NCBI GenBank assembly: GCA_938743325.2
Contig: OW568878.1
Coordinates: 620,001 to 684,000 of the forward strand
Direction of reading: 5' to 3'
Source of the DNA: Pycnococcus provasolii
Lineage: Eukaryota; Chlorophyta; Pseudoscourfieldiophyceae; Pseudoscourfieldiales; Pycnococcaceae
Length of the DNA stretch: 64,000 nt
Made by a program: the position numbers and the translations under genes. Shown here piece by piece: positions 36,601 through 45,766 of this stretch; positions within the stretch are counted from its first letter, which is position 1; the number at the start of each line of letters is the position of its first letter. The notes beneath the pieces are model-generated. The model had not been told where the DNA came from. It did not search any database and saw only the letters and a list, made by a program, of their open reading frames with translations.

Positions 36601-38020
36601 TATGCGTGCGAGCCTGCTCGCATTGACGGAGCCATCGCAGACGGCGCTTCGCCGTGCGGTGCTGTACGGTGCGCAGGATCTCAGCACGACGCCGCTCGGC
36701 GCGTCGCCTCGGCGTGCTTCTGTGGCGGCTGACAAGCTTTGCTCGGGCTTGAATCCCGAGCAGAGCAAGGCTGTTGAGGCGGGCATGGCTGCTCACACGT
36801 ACAGCTGTGTGATTGGTCGCCCGGGCATGGGCAAGACGCATGCGATGGCTGCGCTCGCAGCGGAGGCTTGGCGCCGCGGGAAGCGCGTTCTGATTGCTTC
36901 GCACACGAACGCCGCGGTGGACACGGTTCTGATCCGGCTGGTGAAGGCGGGCATTCCCGTCGTTCGTCTCGGCCAGCGTGGGGCTGTGGCTGATGGTGTT
37001 CGTCACCGATGCGTGGCGAGTGCGGGCGAATACGCGCGCGAACGCAAGGGCTTGCGTGCACAGGTGGCTGTGTCGAATATTGAGAGGGCGAATGCGGTAG
37101 TTGGCGCGACATGCCATGGATGCCACGGCCCTCTGATTCGAGGCCGTCGTTTCGACGTGTGCATTGCCGACGAGGCTGGTCAGATTGCCACCCCGCTTCT
37201 GCTGAGTGCCTTGCTTCTTGCTGACAAGTTCGTGCTGGTGGGCGACCCAGCGCAGCTTCCCCCCCTCTGCAAATCGGAGGTTGCCAAGTCTGGCGGATAC
37301 GGGCGTTCTCTGTTTGTTCACCTGTGCGAATCTCAGCCAAGCTGCGTGGTGGAGCTTCGCGAGCAGTTCCGCATGGCGCCGTGCATTTCACGGTTTGTGA
37401 GCAGACAATTCTACGGCGGAAAGCTGAGGGATGCCGCAAGTGTGCAGGAGAGGGCGTCCGCGCGCCCTGGCTCATTTTTACTGGATGGACGATTGAAGCC
37501 TGTCGCATTCTTTGACGTGCCCACCGCGCAAGAGAGCAGCACAAGTCGCGACACGAATGTGGACGAGGCGGCGGCTATCGCGCAGATGCTTGCGAAATGG
37601 TGCTCATGCCAACCTTCGAAGCCGAAGGAGCCTCTCGCGGTTTTAATTCTCACTCCGTATCGCGCTCAGATGGCTGTTCTTCGCCGTGCGCTGCATCGCC
37701 ATCGTCTCGTGGTTGTAGGCGGCATGGCACACGCCGCGGAGACACCGCCGGCGCTGTTCGAGATTTGCACGATCGACCGCGCGCAGGGTCGCGAGGCGGA
37801 TGTCGTCGTCCTGTCGACGGTTGTGAGGAGAATGAAAATGGGAAAGGATGGCGTGGAAACGATCGGCCACCTCTCGGAACCTGCGCGTGCATGTGTCGCG
37901 CTGAGCCGTGCGAAGGATGCGCTTTGGGTGTTTGGCGACAGGAGGTGTCTGCAGAAGTGCGAGCTGTGGAGCAAGTGGCTCGAAGAGGCGGCATGCGAGC
38001 TGAGCGTGAGCAGCCTTTGA
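33665..38020 (+). CDS. DNA2: DNA2 nuclease-helicase
   Basis: A 1,451-residue homologue of DNA2, which trims flaps in Okazaki fragment processing and resects DNA ends. The first 400 residues are low in complexity. The RecB-type nuclease follows: first Fe-S Cys in LECIRRS (about 520), GTLVHDMFQ (547), LKGRIDATV (662), LEVKTGK (688), and the Fe-S trio C-x2-C-x5-C in SCETCFHRHAC (about 781-790). The SF1 helicase has GRPGMGKT (about 1051), SHTNAAVDTVL, ADEAGQ (about 1168), GDPAQLPPL, and late motifs LTPYRAQ, TIDRAQGREADVV and ALSRAKDALWVFG. All catalytic parts are present. Intronless. Confidence 0.93.
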   Translation: MAGDIRRFLTGGGAGAAGAAGFSSSPSGGSGGGASGGGGASGHGGASGGGNGAGHSAPLGSVVGGSGENARSNPGGHLLTSKGHVRVLGSSSERASASPPTHGANANHVSLAAAEKTRKTTDNSQQGRNAQTPLTQINANILDTNMLTQEPRDLVTFQRRTPAPAPASAAAVRADAIDVEDVTPQPQTSQPQTNANANQPQPPSTARRQSLTQRLRQGYTPAREHATAAARPTPPNAADVLGLTPRTNQSLLVEELLESAAVPGKGDTRRHSHGYRQAAPGAGGSESAGGTRATLEKRRRSSSAWGVGRFSLGTKKKRANALHNLLDTVEGGLPAVATSTAEIAAADDKDVENAAPPINTIAPASTPGKTAHEAAAASVDPRATTPSHHLHHSTIAHAASDAPGLIWRRWTVETVNATNDELVLKCKPYAKTPALARFAHTTDHVQVTLRDSWADTPVTTGDVLHVLARRCEDGAYVVSDAMEEANDSTDDVNDSTLFPGGGVILHPDVLVSGTHVSNSLECIRRSVMERLVAERASNKSAVLGTLVHDMFQAKLERAFSQQTPSNMDMSALAEELVTMRHDDLVDVGVDPNAAKARLKESEPSVDHFMRTYVLRDGMRDASVELAPRGMGGDVAERSNVGVTELLDIEECVHAPRFGLKGRIDATVRATFDDSASHGCGAGAVIPLEVKTGKERGIPHRAQLLMYSLLTWERHGTPSSRALLWYSGGGVNGAGDLGALRGVRMLSREIIQLLQQRNRLANGWYRYAKDGMLPPLLGNPRSCETCFHRHACMKYHRAVEGGDIRSCGAPSAFENTGALAITDSEASFLARWTRMVDAEESEARRAVESPWITHDEGGDISSSSSSSRLVNLQLIDEKHAQESGTACDGNFNYIFSGSCGGGSGGGDEESPFHGEGCQVVLGTMCGQYGVAMGRARHLDASGTTTELVLNQRLRAPISKSTHGHLLWRMDALEMLASFARMRASLLALTEPSQTALRRAVLYGAQDLSTTPLGASPRRASVAADKLCSGLNPEQSKAVEAGMAAHTYSCVIGRPGMGKTHAMAALAAEAWRRGKRVLIASHTNAAVDTVLIRLVKAGIPVVRLGQRGAVADGVRHRCVASAGEYARERKGLRAQVAVSNIERANAVVGATCHGCHGPLIRGRRFDVCIADEAGQIATPLLLSALLLADKFVLVGDPAQLPPLCKSEVAKSGGYGRSLFVHLCESQPSCVVELREQFRMAPCISRFVSRQFYGGKLRDAASVQERASARPGSFLLDGRLKPVAFFDVPTAQESSTSRDTNVDEAAAIAQMLAKWCSCQPSKPKEPLAVLILTPYRAQMAVLRRALHRHRLVVVGGMAHAAETPPALFEICTIDRAQGREADVVVLSTVVRRMKMGKDGVETIGHLSEPARACVALSRAKDALWVFGDRRCLQKCELWSKWLEEAACELSVSSL

Positions 38021-38240
38021 TGATGATGATTGATTGATTGATGTGTCATATGAGATTCTTTTCTAAACTACTACCCTACCTACCTTACTACTTAGTTTCT
38101 AGGTAAAAAAAACCTTGTTCTTTTTTTCACTCAATGATGATGATGCTTATGTATGTATAGCAATCTTAAACCAATTGATCTATCTTGGATACAATTTTTT
38201 GGAAACGAATAACACAGTCGGTGTAGTAGCCTAGTAGGTG
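38021..38240. other. 3' flank of DNA2, no feature seen
   Basis: AT-rich DNA with TGAT and TATGTATG repeats after the DNA2 stop. No TGTAA was found close to the stop and no gene is visible before the retroelement fossil. Confidence 0.3.
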
Positions 38241-38269
38241 TGTGCAAGGCCGTACATTTAAAAAGTCTT

Positions 38270-38890
38270 CTTTTATTTAAGCAGCGTGTAATGTACCTTT
38301 GTTGTTAAGTACATGATTGATCCTACGATTTGTCTGTAACGAGAGGTATCATCATGAGCGATAGGTTGTCCAAGTTCTGAATCTATTGTCGAAGATGCGG
38401 GAGTGTCTTTTGCTTTGAACTGGTTCATGTTGAAACGTTTGTTCATAGCATCCACGTACGATTCCTGGTGTATTCGGATGCCGTCTTTCAGATATTCAAC
38501 TTGCATGCCAAGAACGGTCGTAGGCTGTTCCGTAGTCGTTATCCTTTCGAAGGCAGACTCAAGCGCTTTCTTAGTTTCGATTGCATCTTTTTGATTCTTG
38601 TGGAAGCACATGGTAGAAGATTTATCGATAGCTTTCTCCATTTCGATGAGGCGCGAATGCATTTCTTTCTGGCGCGAGTTCAGCCATTTGAGTTCTTCTT
38701 TAGCAGCTTTCTTAGTTTGTTCACGATCAACCGCCTTCGCGCAGGCGAGCTTGTTTTGCGTGGACCATTGTGCTGGCGCGCCGTGCAGCGAGATGTCCTT
38801 GACGAGTTCTGAGTATCCGCTCGGATCCTGTTCTCGGAAGTTTGGATTGTGGAACAACAAGTGCGCTTGGAGACGAGCTGCATTTCTAGG
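38270..38890 (-). mobile_element. Ty1/copia retrotransposon fossil (fragment)
   Basis: A broken remnant of a Copia-type LTR retroelement. What remains is the C-terminal side of the reverse-transcriptase region, shown by VLGMQVEYLKDGIRIHQESY and YRQIVGSIMYLTTKVHY on the minus strand, plus some sequence before it. Gag, protease, integrase, most of the polymerase and paired LTRs are not seen. It looks old and heavily reduced. Confidence 0.75.
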
Positions 38891-39674
38891 GTTTAGGCCT
38901 TCCTCCTCGTAGACTCCGGTGATACTAGTAACAAACGACTTTACCTTAAGTACTCTCGCTACCTTAAGGTCTCTCGCCTACAACAGATAGGCAGGGGGTT
39001 CCCACTTCCCAGTAGGACAATCTGAGAGAGCGGGATCCCCACATGCCCCCAGACAGACTCAGGTTCTAGACTCAGGGTCCAGGGGAGAGTTCGTGTGTTA
39101 ATTTTTCGCCTCCCCGGACCCCGGGACCCGGGTAGAGTTGGACCTAAAAGGTAGCTAGGGTTTGGTCCCGTACCCTGCCCCCGCTAAAGGTTATATAGGT
39201 TCGTTCTGTTAAAAAAACAGCTGTTGTTGACATCACGAATTGCCGCTCACTCACGGTCGGGTCCACCCACCCGGCCCGGGGGAACTGCCCCCGGGGCCCG
39301 GGGGAGATTTCGTAGACTAAAAAATCCCTTGTGACGCATTCCTTGTTTTCCTTGTTACCCCCGTGCGTGCCTGTACCCGGTACTGGCGTACTGTAACACA
39401 GTCCCCCTCCCCCCTCCCTCCTTTTCCCTCCTTTTCCCCGTTCATTCTTCCTTTCCCTTGTCAAAGCAACCTCTCGCTCCCCTGGTCAGTGGGTTCGTGG
39501 TCGTCGTCGTCAACCACGTGCTCAGCAAGCTTCTCAGCTCGCTCGTCTCGCTTCTAATAAAAACCTAATCAAGCCCGACGTCTCCGCCCCCTCCGAGACT
39601 TTACTTTGTCCCCCTTTCTCTTTCTCGCCTCACCTCTGCGTCACTCCGTTTTCTTTCATTTTCTGATCAGAATC
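38891..39674. other. Intergenic DNA and probable PDI leader
   Basis: About 780 bp without a recognisable gene. It holds ACCTTAAG direct repeats (38940-38970), CCCGGGACCCGGGTA-rich DNA near 39120, single TAGGGTTT motifs near 38888 and 39158, and pyrimidine-rich DNA (39400-39660) leading to the PDI ATG, probably its 5' UTR. Confidence 0.35.
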
Positions 39675-41581
39675 ATGATGACGATCAGCAGCATGTCTAA
39701 GTACGCGCTCTGCGCTTTAGTGGCGCTCTCAGCCTTCTCGGTACGTTAGGTGGTGATCTATATTGTTGGTGATGTTGGTGGTATTGAGTTTCCCTTTTGT
39801 TCATTTTCATTTTGTTCGTTTTTATTTTTTGTGTCTTGATCGATCTTTCGTGCCCATGTTTTTTCTTTGGGGGGTTGTTGGCGTTTTTTTCGTTTTTCGT
39901 TTTGATCTTCGTTTTTTTTTGTGATCATGCCTGAGGTGGCTCTCTGAGTTTTCTGTGTATGACAACATCTGTGTATGTCGTCGTCTCGATCACGAACGTT
40001 TGTGTGGTGTTTGGTCGGGATCCACGAGCGATGGATGGATGGATGGGGTGGGATGCGTTTTTTTTTGTTGACCCCTGCCTGGTAGATTGCGCTCCCACAA
40101 TCACAACAAAACTGTACTGTGAAACGAAACGTCAACTAATAAATACAAACCTACCCAACACCACCACTATCATATTTACACGCATGCATGTGCAGGCTGT
40201 GGCATCCGCCGAGGATGTCGTCACGCTCACCGGCAAGAACTTCGACGAGTGGACATCCGCCCAGGACTTCGCGGTGGTGGAGTTCTACGCACCTTGGTGT
40301 GGCCACTGCAAGAAGCTCACTCCTGAGTACGAGAAGGCTGCGGGCATCCTGAAGAAGGAAAATCCGCCGATTCTCCTCGCCAAGGTGGACGCCACCGAGG
40401 AGGAGAACAAGGAGCTTGGAACGAAGTTTGGCATTCGTGGGTTCCCCACGTTGAAGATCTTCCGCAAGGGTGCAGCCCCCGAGGACTACAACGGACCTCG
40501 CGAGGCTGACGGCATTGTGGACTACGTGAAGAAGATGTCTGGACCCGCCGCCAGCCTGCTCACGACGAAGAAGGAGGTGGATGCCTTCCTTGCAGAAAAC
40601 GACGCCGCGCTCCTCGGAGTTTTCTCCGGCGAGAAGGACGAGGCGCTCGCGACGTTCCTGACGACGGCGAACGTATTCCGCGAGGATGGAGGATTCGCCT
40701 ACGTGTTCGACGAGAAGGTGCTGCCCACGAAGGGAACCAAGGCGGGAGCCAAGGCGCACCTGTACAAGAAGTACGACAACGAGTACGACGCGTTCGAGGG
40801 CAGCATCGAGTCCGAGGCTCTCAAGGAGTTCTTCAACGAGAAGTCCACGCCGCTCGTCGTGACGTTCGACCAGGATCCCAAGAACCGCGCGCGCATGAAC
40901 AAGGTGTTCTCGTCGGAGAAGCCGAAGATGCTCGCGTTCGTCGACTTCGCGTCGAAGGAGGACGAGATGCGCCGCGTGCTCACGGAGCAGGCACCGAAGT
41001 ACAAGGAGCACGTGAACATCCTGATCGCCGACTTCAAGGACAACGACCGTGCGATGGAGTTCTTCGGACTCAGCAAGGACTCCAAGAAGGCGACCGTTGT
41101 CATCCACAGCATGGCGGACAACAAGAAGTACGTGCAGGAGGTGGAGGGCGACTTCTCGAAGGTTGCCACGTTCATGCAGGGTTTCGCGGACGGCAAGCTC
41201 GAGGCGCACGTCAAGTCGGAGCCGATCCCGGACAAGAACAACGACCCCGTCTACGTGCTTGTCGCGAAGGAGTTCGAGAAGGTGATGGGATCGGGCAAGG
41301 ACGTCATGGTGGAGTTCTACGCGCCGTGGTGCGGCCACTGCAAGAAGCTTGCGCCAATCTACGACGAGGTGGGCACGGAGTTCAAGTCGAACGACAAGGT
41401 TGTCGTCGCCAACTTCGACGCCACCGCGAACGATGTGCCGGATGCGGCATTCAACGTGAAGGGTTTCCCCACGCTGTACTTTAAGAATGGCAAGACGGGT
41501 GAGATTTCGCAGTACGAGGGTGCGCGGGAGAAGGATGCTCTCATCAAGTACATCAAGGAGAAGGGTGCATTCGCCGCGTAA
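39675..41581 (+). CDS. PDI: Protein disulfide isomerase, four-domain type
   Basis: Exons 39675-39740 and 40196-41581 encode 483 residues. Exon 1 gives MMTISSMSKYALCALVALSA, a signal peptide cleaved probably after AVASA in exon 2. The mature protein has the classic a-b-b'-a' thioredoxin layout with two identical FYAPWCGHCKKL active sites, near residues 55 and 400. It forms and shuffles disulfides in the ER. Unusually, it ends in KYIKEKGAFAA, with no KDEL/HDEL-type retention signal and no acidic tail. The 455-bp intron is phase 0 with GTACGT and GCAG ends. TGTAA lies at 41755. Confidence 0.93.
39741..40195 (+). other. First intron of the PDI gene
   Basis: 455 bp, phase 0, GTACGT to TGCAG, T-rich in its first half. 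It follows a 66-nt coding exon. Placement rests on joining the signal peptide to the first thioredoxin domain; ACTAATAAA near 40135 is a possible branch site. Confidence 0.8.
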
Positions 41582-41754
41582 ACACGTGCATAGGTACACC
41601 TGTTGCTTTTTACCTCGCAGTTGCGCAAATAAGCAAAATAACAAAAACACAAACGGGTTTTATTGTTTTGAACAAATAGAGGGACATAGACGAAACCAAA
41701 AAAAAACTTTTCGTAAACATTCAACTTTTCAACACATGTGTTCATCTTGTGTGC

Positions 41755-41759
41755 TGTAA
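41755..41759 (+). terminator. TGTAA poly(A) signal of the PDI gene
   Basis: TGTAA 174 nt past the stop and about 100 bp before the convergent PRP39 stop. Confidence 0.45.
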
Positions 41760-41862
41760 TAAGAAAGAAGATTTTGACGATTTGTTCAAAAAAAATAAAT
41801 TTCTATTATTACTGGTAGTCTATAGAGAGTGATCATCATTAGCGTCATCATTGCATGTACTA

Positions 41863-43848
41863 CTACTGCTGCTGCTGCTGCTGTGCCGCGTAGTGCTGTG
41901 CATACTGCTGCGCGTACTGCTGCGCGTACTGCTGCTGCTGGTAATACCAGGCTGCATACGCCTCTTCGTACTGCTTCTGTGTTTGGTACTGCGCCTGCTG
42001 TGGCGCCGGATTGGCCTCAGCAGCAGACTTCACGTCCGCCACATCACCTGATGTGGTCGCCTCAGAGATCGATCGTAGCGTCTTGTCATACGGCGCGTCT
42101 TCGGCACTTGCCGCAAATGCCTCGGCGACTGATCGCTTCTTCGAGTCGGTGCTGGCACCAACCTCCATTCGAGGCGCGGTGGCTCCCACGCACGGAAGCG
42201 CACCAAATCGCCTCGCATACCGATCCTCCGCAGCCTTGAGTGCATCTCCGCTTGCCCGTAAGTTGGCAAAGGCAAGCATGCGCATGCCCAGAGATGCCCT
42301 CGAGTCGTGTGACAGACCCTCCTGCGTCTCCGGTGCGTCCACCGCGCGCTCGTACAGCGCCAGCACGTTGTTCACGTCTAGCTGCGTCTTGGCGGCATTC
42401 TCCTCCATCGCAAGCCAAGCTTCCCACAGAATGAGCTTGTTCGGCACGCTGGCCGTCGCCTCGGAGAACACGTCGCGCGCAGCCTGCAGATCGCCACCAT
42501 CGGGTGTCGACTCATCCTTTTTGCACGTGCCGCATGCGAGGAGGCGTGCGCGAATCACGCTCACGGCGGCGTAGTAGTCAGACTTGCCCGCGCTGAGCGA
42601 CGTCGCCATGGCGTTCGCGAGGCTTGCGTTGCACGCGACGGTGCCAGCGACGCGGCGCTCGAAGCCAGCGAGCGCCTCCGCGGCGCTGACCAAAAACGGC
42701 GCGACAGCGTCCAATCTTGCGAAGCACATGCGTGCCGCCTCGACGTCCCCTCGTTTCTCCTCGACGCGCGCAAGCGCGAGGTGTGGCTCAGGCTGCCTGC
42801 TCGCGTGCAAGCACGCTCGCACGAGGATGTCTCTCGCGCTGTCGAGCCCACCCGCCGCTCCTCGCGACTCTGTCCAGTATGCGTACCGCAGCCAGAATTC
42901 GGGGTAGAGAGCGCATGCGACGAGGCATCGCTCGAAGAGTCGCATCGTGCTCCCTCGCAGCCACTTGGGTGTGCTCGCCTGATCGGGCGCCTCACGTCTC
43001 ACCTCCCACGAGAGGTAAGCACGCCAGTTTCTGATTTGAGCGGCATCGAGCGGCTTGGCGTGAAAGTACGGCCTTCGTATTTCTCGTTCGAACGGCGCGC
43101 GCGCTTCGCCGTAGCGGTCGACAGCCTCGTGCCTGCTTGCGCGCATGTCCGCGAGTCCCTCGTGGCTGTACGCGTACTCGCTTGCGTTTTGCAGTTCCTG
43201 CAGCTCATCGTCGGAAGCGCTCTGCTCGAGCGGCAGCTGCGCGACCCACTCTGCGAGTTCGTGCCTGTACCTTTTCGTCGTATTTTCGTCCACAAACGGC
43301 GTCGACGCCGCGCGTGCGAGCAGGCTTGAGATGCGTTTGTGCGCCTCGATGGCTGCCGGTTGGTCGTCGTCCGCGAGTGCCTTCGAGGCTCTCTCTTTTG
43401 TGACATCAACTGCGGCGTCGTACACGTCAGCGGTCGCCGCGGACGGGTCGGCACCAACGTACGAGAGCGCGGACGTGATGACGTCGTCGACGTCGTCCAG
43501 ACGTTGCGATTTGTGCATGTGTTTGACGTAGTTGGTCCATATTTCCGGGCAGTACGGTGCGCATTGCGTCGCCCTAATATGTGTAGCGGTAGCAGCTAAA
43601 GTTGTGCCTTGCCATTGCTCTTCCAAGTCCGCCAACTTGAGCCAGTACCCGAAGCAGAGCGGGTAGGAAGCGAGAAAGGACTTGAAGTGCGTGATTGCTA
43701 TGGAAGCTGAGGAACCCGAGGAACCACCCTGGGAACCCGAGGAGGATGAAACATGTGCTAACAAATCACTCCATTGGTCGAAACTGTACTGCTGATGAGG
43801 ATGATGAGGCTGAGGATGATGAGGAGGCTGCTGATGGGACGCCATCAT
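41863..43848 (-). CDS. PRP39: U1 snRNP-associated protein PRP39-like
   Basis: A 661-residue HAT-repeat (half-TPR) protein. Marks include SYPLCFGYWLKLADLEEQ, CPEIWTNYVKHM, and the PRP39 block KPLDAAQIRNWRAYLSWEV near residue 275, then LYPEFWLRYAYWTES. PRP39 helps U1 snRNP hold the 5' splice site early in splicing. N- and C-termini are low in complexity (His/Pro/Gln-rich; Gln/Tyr/Ala repeats at the end). Together with SF1 it is the second early-splicing factor in the window. The start at 43848 is an ATG followed by another Met. Confidence 0.85.
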   Translation of the reverse strand: MMASHQQPPHHPQPHHPHQQYSFDQWSDLLAHVSSSSGSQGGSSGSSASIAITHFKSFLASYPLCFGYWLKLADLEEQWQGTTLAATATHIRATQCAPYCPEIWTNYVKHMHKSQRLDDVDDVITSALSYVGADPSAATADVYDAAVDVTKERASKALADDDQPAAIEAHKRISSLLARAASTPFVDENTTKRYRHELAEWVAQLPLEQSASDDELQELQNASEYAYSHEGLADMRASRHEAVDRYGEARAPFEREIRRPYFHAKPLDAAQIRNWRAYLSWEVRREAPDQASTPKWLRGSTMRLFERCLVACALYPEFWLRYAYWTESRGAAGGLDSARDILVRACLHASRQPEPHLALARVEEKRGDVEAARMCFARLDAVAPFLVSAAEALAGFERRVAGTVACNASLANAMATSLSAGKSDYYAAVSVIRARLLACGTCKKDESTPDGGDLQAARDVFSEATASVPNKLILWEAWLAMEENAAKTQLDVNNVLALYERAVDAPETQEGLSHDSRASLGMRMLAFANLRASGDALKAAEDRYARRFGALPCVGATAPRMEVGASTDSKKRSVAEAFAASAEDAPYDKTLRSISEATTSGDVADVKSAAEANPAPQQAQYQTQKQYEEAYAAWYYQQQQYAQQYAQQYAQHYAAQQQQQQ

Positions 43849-44005
43849 TCATATGCAGGATGTAATCGCGGATGATGAGGCTCCTTCCTGGCAGTGATAT
43901 ATATATGTGTGATGAATGAAGCAAGGGGGATGAAGTTCCGGATGATGAAGCGCCGCCACCCACCCCTAAAAAGTAAAAAGGGGGGGGGACGAAAAACTCA
44001 AACAG

Positions 44006-44044
44006 AACCCTAACCCTAACCCTAACCCTAACCCTAACCCTAAT
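44006..44044. repeat. CCCTAA array upstream of PRP39
   Basis: Six tandem CCCTAA units, the longest pure run in the window, 158-196 bp before the PRP39 start. A G9 tract lies beside it at 43980-43988. On the PRP39 coding strand the array is TTAGGG. The rest of the 616-bp gap to the SIMPL gene is pyrimidine-rich with TCAA repeats just before the ATG. Confidence 0.75.
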
Positions 44045-44464
44045 GCCCATGCGATTCTTATTCCATTCGGGGTTCGCTTTTCTCTAATAAAAAGAAGGGT
44101 CCCGATGGATGGATGGATTCGGGGTTTCAGAAAAGAAAAGGGACCCACACCATGGTGAGTGAGTCAGCAGGGGCCCCGTATCATCTCTGGACAATCCCTC
44201 TTCTCTCTCTCCGCTCTCTCTCTTCTCTCGGAAGGTGCTACTTACCCTATCACATTTTTTAATATAACTAGGGTGGGGTTTTGTGTCCAGATTATTGAGA
44301 TATTTTACTTTTACATCAATTTTGGTGCGCTACACAACTTCCCACCCTCCCTCCCTCCCTCTCTCCCCTCCCTTCAAGAAGTGGGTTTGTTGTCAATTTA
44401 TGGTTTCATTGTACTGTACTGGTTGGATTGATCATTCTTGCTTGAATCAATCAATCAATCAATC

Positions 44465-45511
44465 ATGGCGTCCTCTTTGATGATGTCCATCGCAGCCCTC
44501 ATCGCTTCCTCCTCGCTCACGTTAGTGGCGGCGCAACCTGCGACGTCGCCAACGTGCCTTCCGTTTCCGCGCATTGAAGTACGCGGTGGATCGCGCATTC
44601 GTGTCGATCCAGATCAAGTTCAAATCACCATCGAAGCGACGGCGACACGTCGCAACGCATCCATAGCGTCGGAACTAGTCGCGGGTGCAGTCGCATCCAT
44701 CCAGGAACTGAAAACGTCGGGCGGATTTGATTCCGTCGTCAGTCTTAGTTATAGCGGTCCAGATCTGCAGTACAAGTGGGTCAGTTCCACGACGCCTGGT
44801 CAACGCAACGTTCGCGTGCCTGTCGGGTACATGTACCGCGAAGTCCTCATGGTAACCGCTTCCATCGACGTCAATGACACCGACGCTGACGCTGAGGAAG
44901 ACAAAGGAGACGCCGCAAGTACCGCAGCGACGGCGTCACTCACGAAGTTTGCGAAGACAGCTGCGACGACCGTCGAGACGATCATTCAGAACATCGCCGA
45001 GACGGCGTCCGAAGAGAGCGAATCTGCCGCGTCGTCGACGACGAACACGAATCCCGATCCTGCTGCTGCTGCTGCTGCTCCGAATGGTGCTGGGATTGGA
45101 CAAGGGTGGGATCCTGTCCCATCTCTTGACGACGGAAGCCCGAAGGATCCGCTCGTGTCTATCCAAAGCGTGAGGTACAGCTTGACACCTAAAAGTCAAG
45201 CTTCGTCCGCCCTTCGAGCGCGCAGGCTTGCGACGACTGACGCGAAGAAGAAGGCTAGCGTTCTCGCGGAGTCGATGAGCCTCGATCTGGGCGAGCTGCT
45301 CTACGTGACAGACTTTGACTCCACGCCCATCACCACCAGCAACGATGAAGTTGCGGCCGAGTCGATGGTGATGCCAGCCATGGCCCGAAGTGCCTTCTAC
45401 AGCAGCGGTGGTGCCGCTGCGGCCGCCCCCGCTCGTGGTCCTGGCGGCGATCCCATGAAGCAGACGTTTACGGCGGATGTCTCAGCAGCTTTCAAGGCAA
45501 GCAGCAGTTAG
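44465..45511 (+). CDS. Secreted SIMPL-domain (DUF541) protein, copy 1
   Basis: A 348-residue protein from the ATG at 44465. An N-terminal signal peptide (MASSLMMSIAALIASSSLTL then VAAQP) precedes a SIMPL/DUF541 domain: FPRIEVRGGSRIRVDPDQVQ, ATATRRNASIASELVAG, VGYMYREVLMVTASID, and, after an Ala/Thr-rich insert, SALRARRLATTDAKKKASVL with LGELLYVTDFDS. SIMPL proteins are mostly bacterial periplasmic proteins of unclear role; a eukaryotic secreted pair is less usual. The C-terminus is Gly/Ala-rich. It is tandem with a close copy 256 bp downstream. Confidence 0.75.
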   Translation: MASSLMMSIAALIASSSLTLVAAQPATSPTCLPFPRIEVRGGSRIRVDPDQVQITIEATATRRNASIASELVAGAVASIQELKTSGGFDSVVSLSYSGPDLQYKWVSSTTPGQRNVRVPVGYMYREVLMVTASIDVNDTDADAEEDKGDAASTAATASLTKFAKTAATTVETIIQNIAETASEESESAASSTTNTNPDPAAAAAAPNGAGIGQGWDPVPSLDDGSPKDPLVSIQSVRYSLTPKSQASSALRARRLATTDAKKKASVLAESMSLDLGELLYVTDFDSTPITTSNDEVAAESMVMPAMARSAFYSSGGAAAAAPARGPGGDPMKQTFTADVSAAFKASSS

Positions 45512-45766
45512 CGAGCCTGTTCATCCAGAGCCCTTTAAGGCGATCCTAGCCTTATGTGTTGCCAGCATACATGTTGCGTTCAAAGAAATGATCAAACCAA
45601 GTTTTTGTGCATCACAGGACCTGCTCAGGCCCGTCCCCTCTTTTTGATATTTTTTTGGCTGCACAACTTCCTACCAGGTACCGGGTACCCCTCTTCAATT
45701 TTCAATTTTCAGTAATTTTGATCAAATTTTGATTTGTCTTTTGAGATCATTCTGGAATCAATCGTC

